Positions 36,573-45,483 of a stretch of DNA of 64,000 bases are shown one piece after another. The stretch spans positions 6,093,776 through 6,157,775 of the forward strand of contig NZ_CP025746.1 in the NCBI RefSeq assembly GCF_004015185.1, written 5' to 3'. A program made the position numbers and the translations under genes. Under the pieces are notes generated by a model that ran no database searches, was not told the DNA's origin, and saw nothing but the letters and a program-made list of their open reading frames with translations. How positions within the stretch are numbered: the first letter of the stretch is position 1; the number at the start of each line of letters is the position of its first letter. Origin of the DNA: Clostridium manihotivorum. GTDB taxonomy: Bacteria; Bacillota; Clostridia; Clostridiales; Clostridiaceae.

Positions 36573-37139
36573 TTATTTTATTATCTGTTTTAATCCTATA
36601 TTAATTCCTAAGTATCTGCAGATATCCTCTACTATTAGCAAAGCCGCAATCTTTAAAGGGAGATTATCTATAGAATCATCATCAAGCTTTAAAGTCTTTT
36701 TATAAAATTCTCCTAACTCTTTCTTGTACTTCATTTCTTTATATATCTCATTTAATATAGACACGATTACTTCATAACATACCTGAATAAAATCTTTCTG
36801 CACCTCTTCACTATTATTAATCACAGATTTTATTATATAATTTAATCTCTTATTACTATACTTCTCCTCTATCTCTACAGTAAATCGGTCTCCGATATAA
36901 GTTCCTAGTAAATCTTCATCAAAAATTGCAATTTCTCCATCAGTATTAAAGAATAGCACAAAATCTGCTGCTACTTTTCCTTCCTTGGTAATGTCACTAA
37001 TTAATTGACTCATCTGCTTACTAAAGTTACTAGTGTACTTTGCGTCCAACAAAAAATAGGATAACTCTCTAGAAGAAGCTACCCTTACAAAGTCAGAAAA
37101 ATTATTATATGTTTTCTTCATAAAATCATTATTTCTCAT
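36573..37139 (-). CDS. Uncharacterised protein in the MoxR/DUF58 cluster
   Basis: A 188-residue, mostly helical, acidic soluble protein. I recognise no domain. It contains a short beta-rich patch (VLFFNTDGEIAIFDEDLLGTYIGDRF) between helical segments and ends in a hydrophobic helix (LPLKIAALLIVEDICRYLG). It begins 65 bases after the membrane gene of the MoxR operon on the same strand, with no terminator between, so a shared transcript is likely. Real coding potential is supported by its length and position. Confidence 0.7.
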   Translation of the reverse strand: MRNNDFMKKTYNNFSDFVRVASSRELSYFLLDAKYTSNFSKQMSQLISDITKEGKVAADFVLFFNTDGEIAIFDEDLLGTYIGDRFTVEIEEKYSNKRLNYIIKSVINNSEEVQKDFIQVCYEVIVSILNEIYKEMKYKKELGEFYKKTLKLDDDSIDNLPLKIAALLIVEDICRYLGINIGLKQIIK

Positions 37140-37203
37140 TATTTAACCTCCCTTGCAATTCAAGTAGTATTTTTATCCAAAGGAGATTATTTTATTCAAG
37201 AAT

Positions 37204-38445
37204 TTATGCCTTTTTAATATCTTTTATCTGTTTTTTTAATCCTTTATAGTTTTCTTCATATTCTTTTATTACCTCTTTACTAATTTCATGTGAAGAAAAC
37301 TTAGCTTCATTATAGGTATCAATTATATTCTTAAACTCCTTATCTCTATCTATATAGGATTTTGATATATTAAATAATTGACTTGCAGTCATACTTCTTT
37401 TAAATATATTTTTCTTATAAGTATCTTTTTCTATATTATAAAATATCTCTAGTATCTTTCCATTTGCTCCGGACCAATTATTTTTTTTAATCTTTTTATT
37501 ATTCTTTCCTAGTTCTTCTAAACTTTCTCTTTCTATTCCTCCAAGAGTCTCAATGTTCCTCTGCTTATCCTTACTTCTCTTCAATATCATTCTAAACATA
37601 ATTATAAAAAACATAACTATAAGAAGAATAAATATAATTTTTAATACTAGGTTAGTAGTAACACCACTATAGTCGCCAACCTTTAATTGATTATCTACTG
37701 TCTTAGCTCCATTATCAACACTTTCGGTTGTCTTAGCATTAGCCAATAATGCTTGTATCATTTTTATAGGATACTCAAGCAGTAATGATATAAAATAGAT
37801 AAGTGTCAGAGGAATCCATTCAATTTTCTTATATAATATTTTAATAATATTCAACAGAAATGTGTATATATATGGATTAAATAAAAATAAAGATAACACA
37901 ATTATTATTATATAACTTTTTGCTTTTTTAGAGCTTTCAAGTTTATATTGAAATGCTCTTGAAGCTCTTAATAAGATAATTCCTGTAATTAAGAACAGCA
38001 TATAAAATGGATATAAGTAGGTAGTAACTTCTTTAGATGCAAAGAAAGAGAATACTATTCCTACAACTAAAAATATTACTAAATTTCTTAGTCTGCTTTT
38101 ATAAAAATCTCTTGTTATAGATCCACTTTCCCCCCCAAATAATAACACTTCTTGAATTAAAACTATTAGTTGTAAGCTTAGGTTATCTCCTACCCCAAAC
38201 ATAATGCATAATGTAATAAAATATAATACATTATGAACTACTATAATAATTTTATATCCATTCTTCTTACTTATTTTATTATTCATATAATAAAATAGAA
38301 ACATGAACAATATTGTAATAACATAAACAATGAATTTAGGTTCTACTCCACCTATAGCATTTAACAGAATTGATGAAATTATAAATGCAAAAGTAGATAC
38401 TAAAATACCGTATATTACTTTAATAAATCTATATAAATTCATCAT
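37204..38445 (-). CDS. Polytopic membrane protein of the MoxR-DUF58 operon
   Basis: A 413-residue protein with about eight hydrophobic helices in the first 285 residues and a cytoplasmic basic C-terminus with a DUF4129-like helical pattern (MTASQLFNISKSYIDRDKEF). In many bacteria the third gene of MoxR-DUF58 operons is a membrane transglutaminase (TgpA-like); here no transglutaminase Cys-His-Asp core is visible. Its first ATG overlaps the DUF58 stop by four bases; a second ATG follows immediately with better ribosome-site spacing. Confidence 0.7.
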   Translation of the reverse strand: MMNLYRFIKVIYGILVSTFAFIISSILLNAIGGVEPKFIVYVITILFMFLFYYMNNKISKKNGYKIIIVVHNVLYFITLCIMFGVGDNLSLQLIVLIQEVLLFGGESGSITRDFYKSRLRNLVIFLVVGIVFSFFASKEVTTYLYPFYMLFLITGIILLRASRAFQYKLESSKKAKSYIIIIVLSLFLFNPYIYTFLLNIIKILYKKIEWIPLTLIYFISLLLEYPIKMIQALLANAKTTESVDNGAKTVDNQLKVGDYSGVTTNLVLKIIFILLIVMFFIIMFRMILKRSKDKQRNIETLGGIERESLEELGKNNKKIKKNNWSGANGKILEIFYNIEKDTYKKNIFKRSMTASQLFNISKSYIDRDKEFKNIIDTYNEAKFSSHEISKEVIKEYEENYKGLKKQIKDIKKA

Positions 38446-39563
38446 CTTCCCTCCCCGCTTAGATGTAACTTTTCAACTCCAGGAATATTAATATCTCCTT
38501 GTTTTGATATATCTATAAGCTTTATCAGTATCCCCTTACTTCTTAATATATTTATTATTGCTGCAGATTCATTATCAATATATGAAGTGATAAGCAGATA
38601 CACTGTATTTATATCAAACTTATCTCTTTTATTATATATATAGTCACTAAATGAAAACTTTGTATTTACATCTATCCTTGCACAATATTCTAAAAATCTT
38701 TCAACTGATGAAGTAGATGGAGGCAATTCATTGCCGTGCTTTCCAAAATAACTTACTATCTGCCCATTTGTCCATATTCCTGTAGCAATACCTCCATATA
38801 TAAGCTCCTTGCCTATTGATGCCATCAACTCTATTCCGCTTTCAATATTATTACCTTCATACACATTCCAGAATGGTGTTGTAGTCTGAGTGTTAAATAA
38901 AAAGGTAACTTGTCTATCAGAAGTAAAATCATATTCTCTTACCATTAGTTTTCCCATTCTTATAGAAGAGTTCCAATGAATATCTTTCATCCTATGATCT
39001 GTGGTATACTCCCTAATGCCTTTTACATACAATGGATCTTGAAATATCCACCTCTTTACTATTATATCTCCTAAAAGACTATTATTATTAAATTGAAGTT
39101 CTGAAAGACTCTTAACTTTGGGAAATACTATTATTTCAATGTAATCTTCAAATTCACGAATATCTTCAGATAATCCAAAAACATCTCCTATTGATACTTT
39201 TATGTTTTTCAAATAATATATTCCTCTTTTATTAGATGAAAATTTGTAATTAAACTTCAGCCTTTCTACTGCCCCGATATTGAAAACATTGGAATAATAT
39301 TTTACATCACCTATTCTCTCACTATATGATTGGCCTATTCTTTCTAATTCTAATGGAACTTGTTCTTCAACATGAACAAAAGGTATAAATATCTTAGAGA
39401 AGTTTTCAAAATACAACTTTGCATTTATTTCTTCCCCAGGATACATTGATTTTTTATCGATCTTTCTAAATATTGATAGGTTTCTAAATGCATTTCTTCT
39501 TATCTTTTCTGCTATTATAGAAATTATTGATATAGAAAAAAATAATATTAATATACCATCCAC
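38442..39563 (-). CDS. DUF58 domain protein
   Basis: A 373-residue protein with an N-terminal hydrophobic segment (residues 1-16), a beta-rich region and the DUF58 core (YVKGIREYTTDHRMKDIHWNSSIRMGKLMVREYD), followed by a vWA-like C-terminal part. DUF58 proteins are partners of MoxR AAA+ ATPases and are thought to present client proteins; the client here is unknown. GAGGTGG lies eight bases upstream of the ATG, which is 17 bases after moxR. Confidence 0.85.
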   Translation of the reverse strand: MDGILILFFSISIISIIAEKIRRNAFRNLSIFRKIDKKSMYPGEEINAKLYFENFSKIFIPFVHVEEQVPLELERIGQSYSERIGDVKYYSNVFNIGAVERLKFNYKFSSNKRGIYYLKNIKVSIGDVFGLSEDIREFEDYIEIIVFPKVKSLSELQFNNNSLLGDIIVKRWIFQDPLYVKGIREYTTDHRMKDIHWNSSIRMGKLMVREYDFTSDRQVTFLFNTQTTTPFWNVYEGNNIESGIELMASIGKELIYGGIATGIWTNGQIVSYFGKHGNELPPSTSSVERFLEYCARIDVNTKFSFSDYIYNKRDKFDINTVYLLITSYIDNESAAIINILRSKGILIKLIDISKQGDINIPGVEKLHLSGEGR

Positions 39564-39580
39564 GTCACCACCTCACTGGA

Positions 39581-40534
39581 TTACAGCTTTTCTAAAGGAG
39601 TATCTATCTTATTTAATATATCTTCTAAGATCTTTTCTTGAGAATCACTTCTAGAGGTTCCAATAGAGGATTTTACAGTTAAACGATGGGAGACAATGCT
39701 TACTGCTATGCTCTTAATATCCTCAGGTATTACATAATCTCTACCACTAATTGCTGCTAATGCTTGAGCTCCTCTCATTAAGTTTAAAGTAGCTCTAGGA
39801 GATGCTCCTAACTCTATATCATAGCTCTTTCTTGTTTCTGAAATTATATCAAGTATATAACTCTTAATATCTTCACTTACACTTACTTCTGAGTAATGTT
39901 TTTGTACATATATTATATCTTCCATAGATATAACCGCTTTCAAATCTTCTAAAGGATCTTCACTCATATATTTATTTAATATTGCCCTCTCTTCCTCATA
40001 CTCAGGATACCCCATAGAAAGTCTCATAAAGAACCTATCCATCTGTGCTTCAGGAAGCGGGAATGTACCAAACTGCTCAATAGGGTTCTGAGTCGCTATT
40101 ACAAAGAAAGGGCTATCAAGCTTTAAGGTATTTCCTTCAATAGTAACTTGCCTTTCTTCCATACACTCAAGTAAAGCTGACTGAGTTCTAGGTGTGGCTC
40201 TATTTATTTCGTCTGCAAGGACTATGTTACTCATCAACGGTCCCTTTTTCAGTTCAAACTCACCTGTTTTTTGATTATAGAAGTATATTCCAGTCAGATC
40301 AGATGGTAAAAGATCCGGAGTAAACTGAACTCTTTTAAATGTACAGTTTAAAGTCTTCGATAAGGCTTTTGAAAGCTTGGTTTTACCTAATCCAGGTATG
40401 TCTTCTAACAGAACATGTCCAGAACAAATAAAAGCTACAATTATTTTATCAATCTTTTCCTCTTTTCCTACTATTACTTTTCCAATATTGTTTTGAATCT
40501 TCTCTCTAAATTTCACAAAATTATTTATCTCCAT
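39581..40534 (-). CDS. MoxR-family AAA+ ATPase
   Basis: A 317-residue ATPase with Walker A EDIPGLGKTKLSKAL near residue 45, Walker B NIVLADEINRATPRTQSALLECMEE near 110, sensor I IATQNPIEQFGTFPLPEAQMDRF and the C-terminal helical lid with GASPRATLNLMRGAQALA. MoxR proteins act as chaperones for assembly of vWA-domain complexes. It heads an operon with DUF58, a membrane protein and probably the 188-residue gene. Confidence 0.93.
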   Translation of the reverse strand: MEINNFVKFREKIQNNIGKVIVGKEEKIDKIIVAFICSGHVLLEDIPGLGKTKLSKALSKTLNCTFKRVQFTPDLLPSDLTGIYFYNQKTGEFELKKGPLMSNIVLADEINRATPRTQSALLECMEERQVTIEGNTLKLDSPFFVIATQNPIEQFGTFPLPEAQMDRFFMRLSMGYPEYEEERAILNKYMSEDPLEDLKAVISMEDIIYVQKHYSEVSVSEDIKSYILDIISETRKSYDIELGASPRATLNLMRGAQALAAISGRDYVIPEDIKSIAVSIVSHRLTVKSSIGTSRSDSQEKILEDILNKIDTPLEKL

Positions 40535-40836
40535 ATAATTCAGGTAATCTACTGCTTACCCTTCGCCCCCTTTAAACAAATAATTACTAATATTAATATT
40601 TATATATAATTATAACTATAGAGTTCAAGCATTTGCAACTTTAGTGAGCTATTATATCTATGTTAAATAAAAAACTTTCAAAATATTAATTATTTATTAT
40701 ATTTTTCGAAAACTTATCTAAGTTTTATTTTTTCTGCATCTATCTTTTCGAATTTACATGACGAAAATATGACAGTATGCATAATTTTATTTTGTTACTA
40801 TTTACTCTAAGGAGCCGCTCTAAAGCCTTTGTATTG

Positions 40837-40884
40837 CTAGGTTTAGATAGCAAAAATTTCATACTTAATTTAACAGTAAAAAAA
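40837..40884. repeat. Terminator-associated repeat, copy B
   Basis: On the plus strand from CTAGGTTTAGATAGCAA through ATTTCATACT to TTAACAGTAAAAAAA. It begins directly after the T tract of the hairpin at 40885-40916 when read in the minus direction, the same arrangement as the other copies. Confidence 0.65.
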
Positions 40885-40993
40885 GCAAATGGAGCTGGTT
40901 TACCAACTCCATTTGCTTTTTATCTCACCTAAATTCCCACAAATACCATAATTGAAGAAACGGTAATCTTTTTTGTATACGTTATCATCAACT
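40881..40993 (-). ncRNA. Candidate small RNA with own promoter and terminator
   Basis: On the minus strand TTGCAA (41022-41027) and TATAAT (41000-41005), 16 bases apart, predict a start near 40993. About 75 bases later a very strong terminator begins: a stem of 14-15 bp with GCAAATGGAG and partner (40885-40916), then TTTTTTT. The transcript would be about 110 bases. It contains a 19-codon frame (MITYTKKITVSS...) without a clear ribosome site, so a small peptide is possible but less likely. Confidence 0.5.
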
Positions 40994-41227
40994 AACTTAA
41001 TTATACCATATACATTAAATTTTGCAATATCAAATAATAAATTTTGTATAAAACTAGAATCTTTTATTCAATTACCCAGTGTTTAATTTATTTCTGTACT
41101 GAATATGTAATAAAGTAAAGACGTATACTAATTTAAACGACTATATTTAAGGATTTTACACTTTAATAAAACCTATTTTAATTACTAAATCTTTAAATAT
41201 ACAACCTATATTTGTTAAATTTTTATC

Positions 41228-41255
41228 TTTACAAAACAGCTAGTTAGTGTATAAT
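41228..41255 (+). promoter_or_regulatory. Promoter of the flavodiiron protein gene
   Basis: TTTACA (41228-41233) and TATAAT (41250-41255) are 16 bases apart, about 80 bases before the start codon. An AT-only 12-base palindrome TAATAATTATTA follows at 41274-41285, similar to a PerR box but too low in complexity to be sure. Confidence 0.65.
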
Positions 41256-41334
41256 ATATATATATATAACAAATAATAATTATTAATTAATAAACGGTTT
41301 GTATTAATGTGAATAGTTGAGGAGAGTGATTTTA

Positions 41335-43989
41335 GTGCGTTCTTTAGAAGTTAAAAATGATATTCATTGGGTAGGTGCTTTAGATCCTGATTTAAGAGTC
41401 TTTGATATTATAATGTATACTCCAAACGGAACAACTTACAACTCTTATGTAGTTAAGGGTAGTGAAAAAGTAGCAATATTTGAAACAGTTAAGGTTCAAT
41501 TCTTTGATCAATATATTTCAAGATTGAAAAGCTTAGATGTTGATATAAATAATATAGATTATATAGTAGTTGATCATACTGAACCAGATCATGCTGGCTC
41601 AGTTGCAAAATTATTAGAGCTTTCACCTAATGCAAAAATAGTAGGTTCAGCTCCAGCTATTAAATTTATGCACAAAATAGCAAATACTAAATTTGAAGCC
41701 ATAGTAGTTAATGATGGTGATACTATAAGTTTAGGTAATAAGACATTACAATTCTTATCAGTACCATTCTTACATTGGCCAGATTCTATATATACTTATG
41801 TAAAAGAAGATAAATTGTTAATAACTTGTGATTCTTTTGGAAGCCACTTCTGCTTTGAGGGAGTATTTGATGATTTAATACCAGCAGAAGACCATGACAG
41901 ATATATGGAGTCATTAAGATACTATTACGACTGTATAATGGGACCATTTAAGCCTTATGTCCTTAAGGCTATAGATAAGATAAAGGATTTAGAAATTGAT
42001 ACTATATGTACAGGACACGGACCAATATTAAGAACAACTCCTTGGGACGTGGTTAACCTTTATAAAGAATGGAGCACTCCTCCTTCTCCAAGAGAAGATG
42101 GCAAAAAGAAAATAACTATTTCTTACGTTTCAGCTTATGGCTACACTGAACAGCTTGCTTATAAAATAGCTGAAGGCATCAACACAACTGGTGCATATGA
42201 AATTAAAGTTTACAACGTAATTAACCACGATATGAAGGATATTGTGGCTGATATAAGCGATTCAGATGGTATATTATTCGGTTCTCCAACAATTGTAAGT
42301 GAATTGCTAGAACCTATAAGAGATGTGCTATCAAAATTAAACCCTGTAATTCATGGTGGAAAAGTTGCAGCAGCATTTGGTTCCTATGGTTGGAGCGGAG
42401 AAGCTGTTCCAAGAATTGAAACAAGATTAGAAGAACTTAAGATGAAGATTTATGGTCCAGGATTAAAGATAAATTTCAAGCCATCAGAAGAGGACTTACA
42501 AAAAGCCTTCGAATTTGGTGTTGGATTTGGTGAAATGGTCCTTGAAAAAAAAAAGTCTGACTTCAAACCAAAAAAACAATCAACAGTAGAAAAAATTGAG
42601 GGTGGAGACGGAGAATTAAAGCTTTGGAAGTGCGTTATATGCGGAGAAATATTTGAAGGAGAGCTTCCTCCTGAAATATGTCCAGTATGTGGTGCTGGAA
42701 GTGATCAATTTGTTGAAGTTGAAAGAGAAGCTGCTGCACCTGTAAAAGAAAGTAATGATCGCTATGTTATTATTGGTAATGGAGCAGCAGGCTTCTATGC
42801 AGCTAAATCCATAAGAGAAAATAATAAAAAAGGTGAAATCACAATAGTATCTAAAGAAGAAGTTAGATCCTACTTTAGACCCCAACTATCAGATCTACTA
42901 ACAAAAGATATTGCTGATGAGAAGTTTTATATAGCTCCTGAAAAGTGGTACGAAGAAAATTCTATTACTCAGTTATTAGGAGTTACAGTTACAAGCATAG
43001 ATTCTAATGATAAGGTAGTTTCATTAGATAATGGACAAAATTTAAGCTATGATAAGTTAATACTTGCTAACGGAAGTTATAACTTTATACCTCCTACTGC
43101 AGTGATTTCAGATAAAGGCGAAAGCTTAGCCGAACTTAATTCCTTCAACTATAAAACAATCGATGGCATTTACACAATAAAAGATTTAAATGATACTTTT
43201 GAAGTTAGAGACGCTTTAAAGCTCTCTAAAAAAGCTATAGTTATAGGTGGAGGCCTTCTCGGTTTAGAAGCCGCTGCTGAAATATCAAAAAAAGGTACAG
43301 AAGTTACTGTAGTAGAATTTTTACCAAGATTACTTCCTAGACAACTAGATGAAGCTGGTTCACAATTATTTAAAAATATAATTGATAATTCTGAAGTAGA
43401 CATATTATTAGGCGAATGCTGCAAAGAAATTGTGGTTAAAGATAATAAAGTGGTTGGAATAAAACTTGGAAGTGGAAAAACTCTTGACTGTGATCTTCTC
43501 CTATTCTCAGTTGGTGTTAGACCACATTGCGAATTAGCGAAACTTGCTGGAGTAGATATTAATCGTGGTATTTTAGTTAATGACAACATGGAAACTAACA
43601 TTGCTGATATCTATGCTTGTGGTGATGTAGCTGAGCTTAATGGAATAGTTTATGGAAACTGGCCTGCTGCTATAGAAATGGGTAAAGTAGCTGGTACTAA
43701 CTCAGTAGTTAGTTGTAAATCCTTTAATAAGTTCGTATCTTCAGTTATGTTTAACGCCCTAGGAGCTCATGTTTTTTCTGCTGGTTCAGTAGACTTTGCA
43801 GATGAGTCTCTTGAAGAAGTGCCTTATAACAACCTACCTGAAGGTCAGTATGGAAAGTTATTCTTCAAAGCTGATAAACTAGTGGCTGGAATATTAATAG
43901 GTGGACTAGCAAAAGCAACAAAAATTCTAAGTGGTATAGGTAAAGGTATATCTAAATCAGAAGCAGTTTCTTCAGGTTTAATTTCATAA
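41335..43989 (+). CDS. Multidomain flavodiiron protein with rubredoxin and NADH:rubredoxin reductase
   Basis: Oxygen-detoxifying fusion of 884 residues that passes electrons from NADH to oxygen, giving water. Domains in order: metallo-beta-lactamase-like diiron domain (1-250; ligands in VVDHTEPDHAG and GHGPILR), flavodoxin domain (255-400; SYVSAYGYTEQLA), short-spaced rubredoxin (about 430-462; CVIC and CPVCG only 11 residues apart), and an FAD/NAD reductase (470-884; IIGNGAAGFYAA, VIGGGLLGLEAA, YACGDVAE). This is the class F architecture of Clostridia. GTG at 41335 is chosen because GAGGAG lies about ten bases upstream; the frame opens at a TTG that overlaps that site. Confidence 0.95.
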   Translation: MRSLEVKNDIHWVGALDPDLRVFDIIMYTPNGTTYNSYVVKGSEKVAIFETVKVQFFDQYISRLKSLDVDINNIDYIVVDHTEPDHAGSVAKLLELSPNAKIVGSAPAIKFMHKIANTKFEAIVVNDGDTISLGNKTLQFLSVPFLHWPDSIYTYVKEDKLLITCDSFGSHFCFEGVFDDLIPAEDHDRYMESLRYYYDCIMGPFKPYVLKAIDKIKDLEIDTICTGHGPILRTTPWDVVNLYKEWSTPPSPREDGKKKITISYVSAYGYTEQLAYKIAEGINTTGAYEIKVYNVINHDMKDIVADISDSDGILFGSPTIVSELLEPIRDVLSKLNPVIHGGKVAAAFGSYGWSGEAVPRIETRLEELKMKIYGPGLKINFKPSEEDLQKAFEFGVGFGEMVLEKKKSDFKPKKQSTVEKIEGGDGELKLWKCVICGEIFEGELPPEICPVCGAGSDQFVEVEREAAAPVKESNDRYVIIGNGAAGFYAAKSIRENNKKGEITIVSKEEVRSYFRPQLSDLLTKDIADEKFYIAPEKWYEENSITQLLGVTVTSIDSNDKVVSLDNGQNLSYDKLILANGSYNFIPPTAVISDKGESLAELNSFNYKTIDGIYTIKDLNDTFEVRDALKLSKKAIVIGGGLLGLEAAAEISKKGTEVTVVEFLPRLLPRQLDEAGSQLFKNIIDNSEVDILLGECCKEIVVKDNKVVGIKLGSGKTLDCDLLLFSVGVRPHCELAKLAGVDINRGILVNDNMETNIADIYACGDVAELNGIVYGNWPAAIEMGKVAGTNSVVSCKSFNKFVSSVMFNALGAHVFSAGSVDFADESLEEVPYNNLPEGQYGKLFFKADKLVAGILIGGLAKATKILSGIGKGISKSEAVSSGLIS

Positions 43990-44003
43990 AACAAGAGATT
44001 AAA

Positions 44004-44030
44004 AGAGGTAAAGATATAATCTTTACCTCT
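44004..44030. terminator. Bidirectional terminator between the flavodiiron gene and ssb
   Basis: A perfect 12-bp stem AGAGGTAAAGAT and complement with a three-base loop, with T runs downstream on the plus strand and A-rich sequence on the other side. It serves the two convergent genes. Confidence 0.9.
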
Positions 44031-44035
44031 TTCTT

Positions 44036-44398
44036 TTAGTTACCATCTTCACTTACTAATTCATCATTTTCTACATTCTTTTTGTTTCCTACAAATCTAA
44101 AATCTTCTGCTACGACTTCTGCTATGTATTTCTTATTACCATCTTTATCCTCATAGCTTCCCGTTCTTAGTCTTCCGCTCAAACTGATTATGCTTCCTTT
44201 TTTCATATATTTACAAACAACTTCAGCCTTTCTGCCCCAAAGAGTAACAGGAATTAAATCCGATTTTCTTTCCCCGTCTGAAGATTTAAAGTTTCTTTCT
44301 ACAGCAATAATAAACTTAGTATATATTTTCTCGCTGTCTTCAACTATTCTTAGTTCAGGGTCTCTTATTAATCTTCCTAATAAAACAATTTTATTCAT
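44036..44398 (-). CDS. ssb: Single-stranded DNA-binding protein, short form
   Basis: A 120-residue OB-fold protein: MNKIVLLGRLIRDPELR, YTKFIIAVERNF, PVTLWGRKAEVVCKYMKKGS and ISLSGRLRTGSYEDKDG are the standard SSB blocks. It lacks the long linker and the DDDIPF-like acidic tip that recruits partner proteins, ending instead in NDELVSEDGN. So it is probably a secondary SSB, like Bacillus SsbB, and not the replicative one. It is a single gene with a purine-rich ribosome site. Confidence 0.9.
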   Translation of the reverse strand: MNKIVLLGRLIRDPELRIVEDSEKIYTKFIIAVERNFKSSDGERKSDLIPVTLWGRKAEVVCKYMKKGSIISLSGRLRTGSYEDKDGNKKYIAEVVAEDFRFVGNKKNVENDELVSEDGN

Positions 44399-44486
44399 AA
44401 CTTAAACCTCCTGAAGATTCTTATTGTAAATTCTATCCACTCAGGAGTTTTTTATACACTTATAGATATTTATTTAATAATTTTCA

Positions 44487-45320
44487 TCATTCAGCAAGAA
44501 CTGCATTAATTTCTCCTCCGAGAAGAAGTATAAGTGATGTTAGAAAAAGCCAAGTCATTAAAATAAACACCGCCCCTAGACTTCCGTAAAACCTTGAGTA
44601 GTTGCTAAAATTGTTAACATAGTAAGAGAATATATAAGATACCGCCAACCATCCTATAGTACTTACTACTGCACCAGGTAGAACTTCCGACCAACCAAGT
44701 TTTCTATTAGGAGTAAAATGATATAGCGCTGCAAAAACTAATATCATAATTGATATCATAACTATAAACCTTACCATATCCCACACAAACTTTATAGCCT
44801 CATCAAAAGGAAACCTGGCCATTAGAAAGTGGCCTATTAAATCTCCAAAAACCATAAGAAATAAAGTTATAACTATCATTAGAGCAAAAACTATAGTACA
44901 CATTATAGCTATAGAGGTAACCTTTATATAAGATCTACTTTCCTTTACCTCATAAGCTTTATTTAACCCTTTTATAACACCACTAAATCCTGAAGAAGAT
45001 GTCCATAAAGCTAATAGCAAACTTATCCATAATAGGTTCTTTTGCTGAACCTCTACAACCTCTACTACAGTAGACTTTATCAACTCAAAAGCGCTAACAG
45101 GAAGTATCAAACTTAAACTAGATAGAACTTGCTCACTACTTAGATTACTCATACCCACAATTGTCATAATGAACATCAAAAACGGAAAAAACGAAAGTAT
45201 AAGATTATACGCTAATTGAGATGCTAAAGCAAAAATATCATCTTCAATAACTTTTTTAATAAGAATTTTAAAAGTATCAATCAAACAATTCTTTTTCACT
45301 AAACAATCTTTATTCATCAA
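44487..45320 (-). CDS. YihY/UPF0761 family inner membrane protein
   Basis: A 277-residue protein with six hydrophobic segments and the family signatures DDIFALASQLAYNLILSFFPFLMF near the N-terminus and LGWSEVLPGAVVSTIGWLAVSYIFSYYV near residue 210. Members were once called ribonuclease BN, but that activity belongs elsewhere; the role of the family is unsettled, with transport of small molecules suggested. It is monocistronic by context. Confidence 0.88.
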   Translation of the reverse strand: MMNKDCLVKKNCLIDTFKILIKKVIEDDIFALASQLAYNLILSFFPFLMFIMTIVGMSNLSSEQVLSSLSLILPVSAFELIKSTVVEVVEVQQKNLLWISLLLALWTSSSGFSGVIKGLNKAYEVKESRSYIKVTSIAIMCTIVFALMIVITLFLMVFGDLIGHFLMARFPFDEAIKFVWDMVRFIVMISIMILVFAALYHFTPNRKLGWSEVLPGAVVSTIGWLAVSYIFSYYVNNFSNYSRFYGSLGAVFILMTWLFLTSLILLLGGEINAVLAE

Positions 45321-45399
45321 ACCACCTTTTTATAATGCTAATAGTAATAATATATTGTTATTATATACATTAATATTCCCTATAAAACTTAAATTATAA

Positions 45400-45444
45400 T
45401 TTAATAGACAGCAAACATTTTATACTTTTCTTAAAAGTAAAAAA
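45400..45444. repeat. Terminator-associated repeat, copy C
   Basis: On the plus strand TTTAATAGACAGCAAACATT, ATACTT and TTAAAAGTAAAAAA, aligned with copies A, B and D but lacking the CTAGG end. It again begins right after the T tract of a terminator read on the minus strand. Confidence 0.5.
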
Positions 45445-45468
45445 GCTCTCGTCATAAAGATGAGAGCT
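45441..45468 (-). terminator. Terminator of the flippase gene
   Basis: On the minus strand AAGCTCTC pairs with GAGAGCTT across an 11-base loop, then TTTTTT. It begins 16 bases after the flippase stop. Confidence 0.8.
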
Positions 45469-45483
45469 TAATAATTTTAAGAG

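Larger units (their letters stand above)
40535..41316. other. 782-base intergenic region with small-RNA unit
   Basis: Apart from repeat copy B, a strong terminator and an opposing promoter (a candidate small RNA, listed separately), and the flavodiiron gene promoter at 41228-41255, the region shows no reading frame worth annotating. The part from 40621 to 40830 appears to be plain AT-rich sequence. Confidence 0.6.

Noticed and set aside
41274..41285. PerR operator at the flavodiiron gene
   Set aside because: The 12-base palindrome is AT-only and sits in AT-rich DNA, so it is kept only as a possibility and not listed as its own site.
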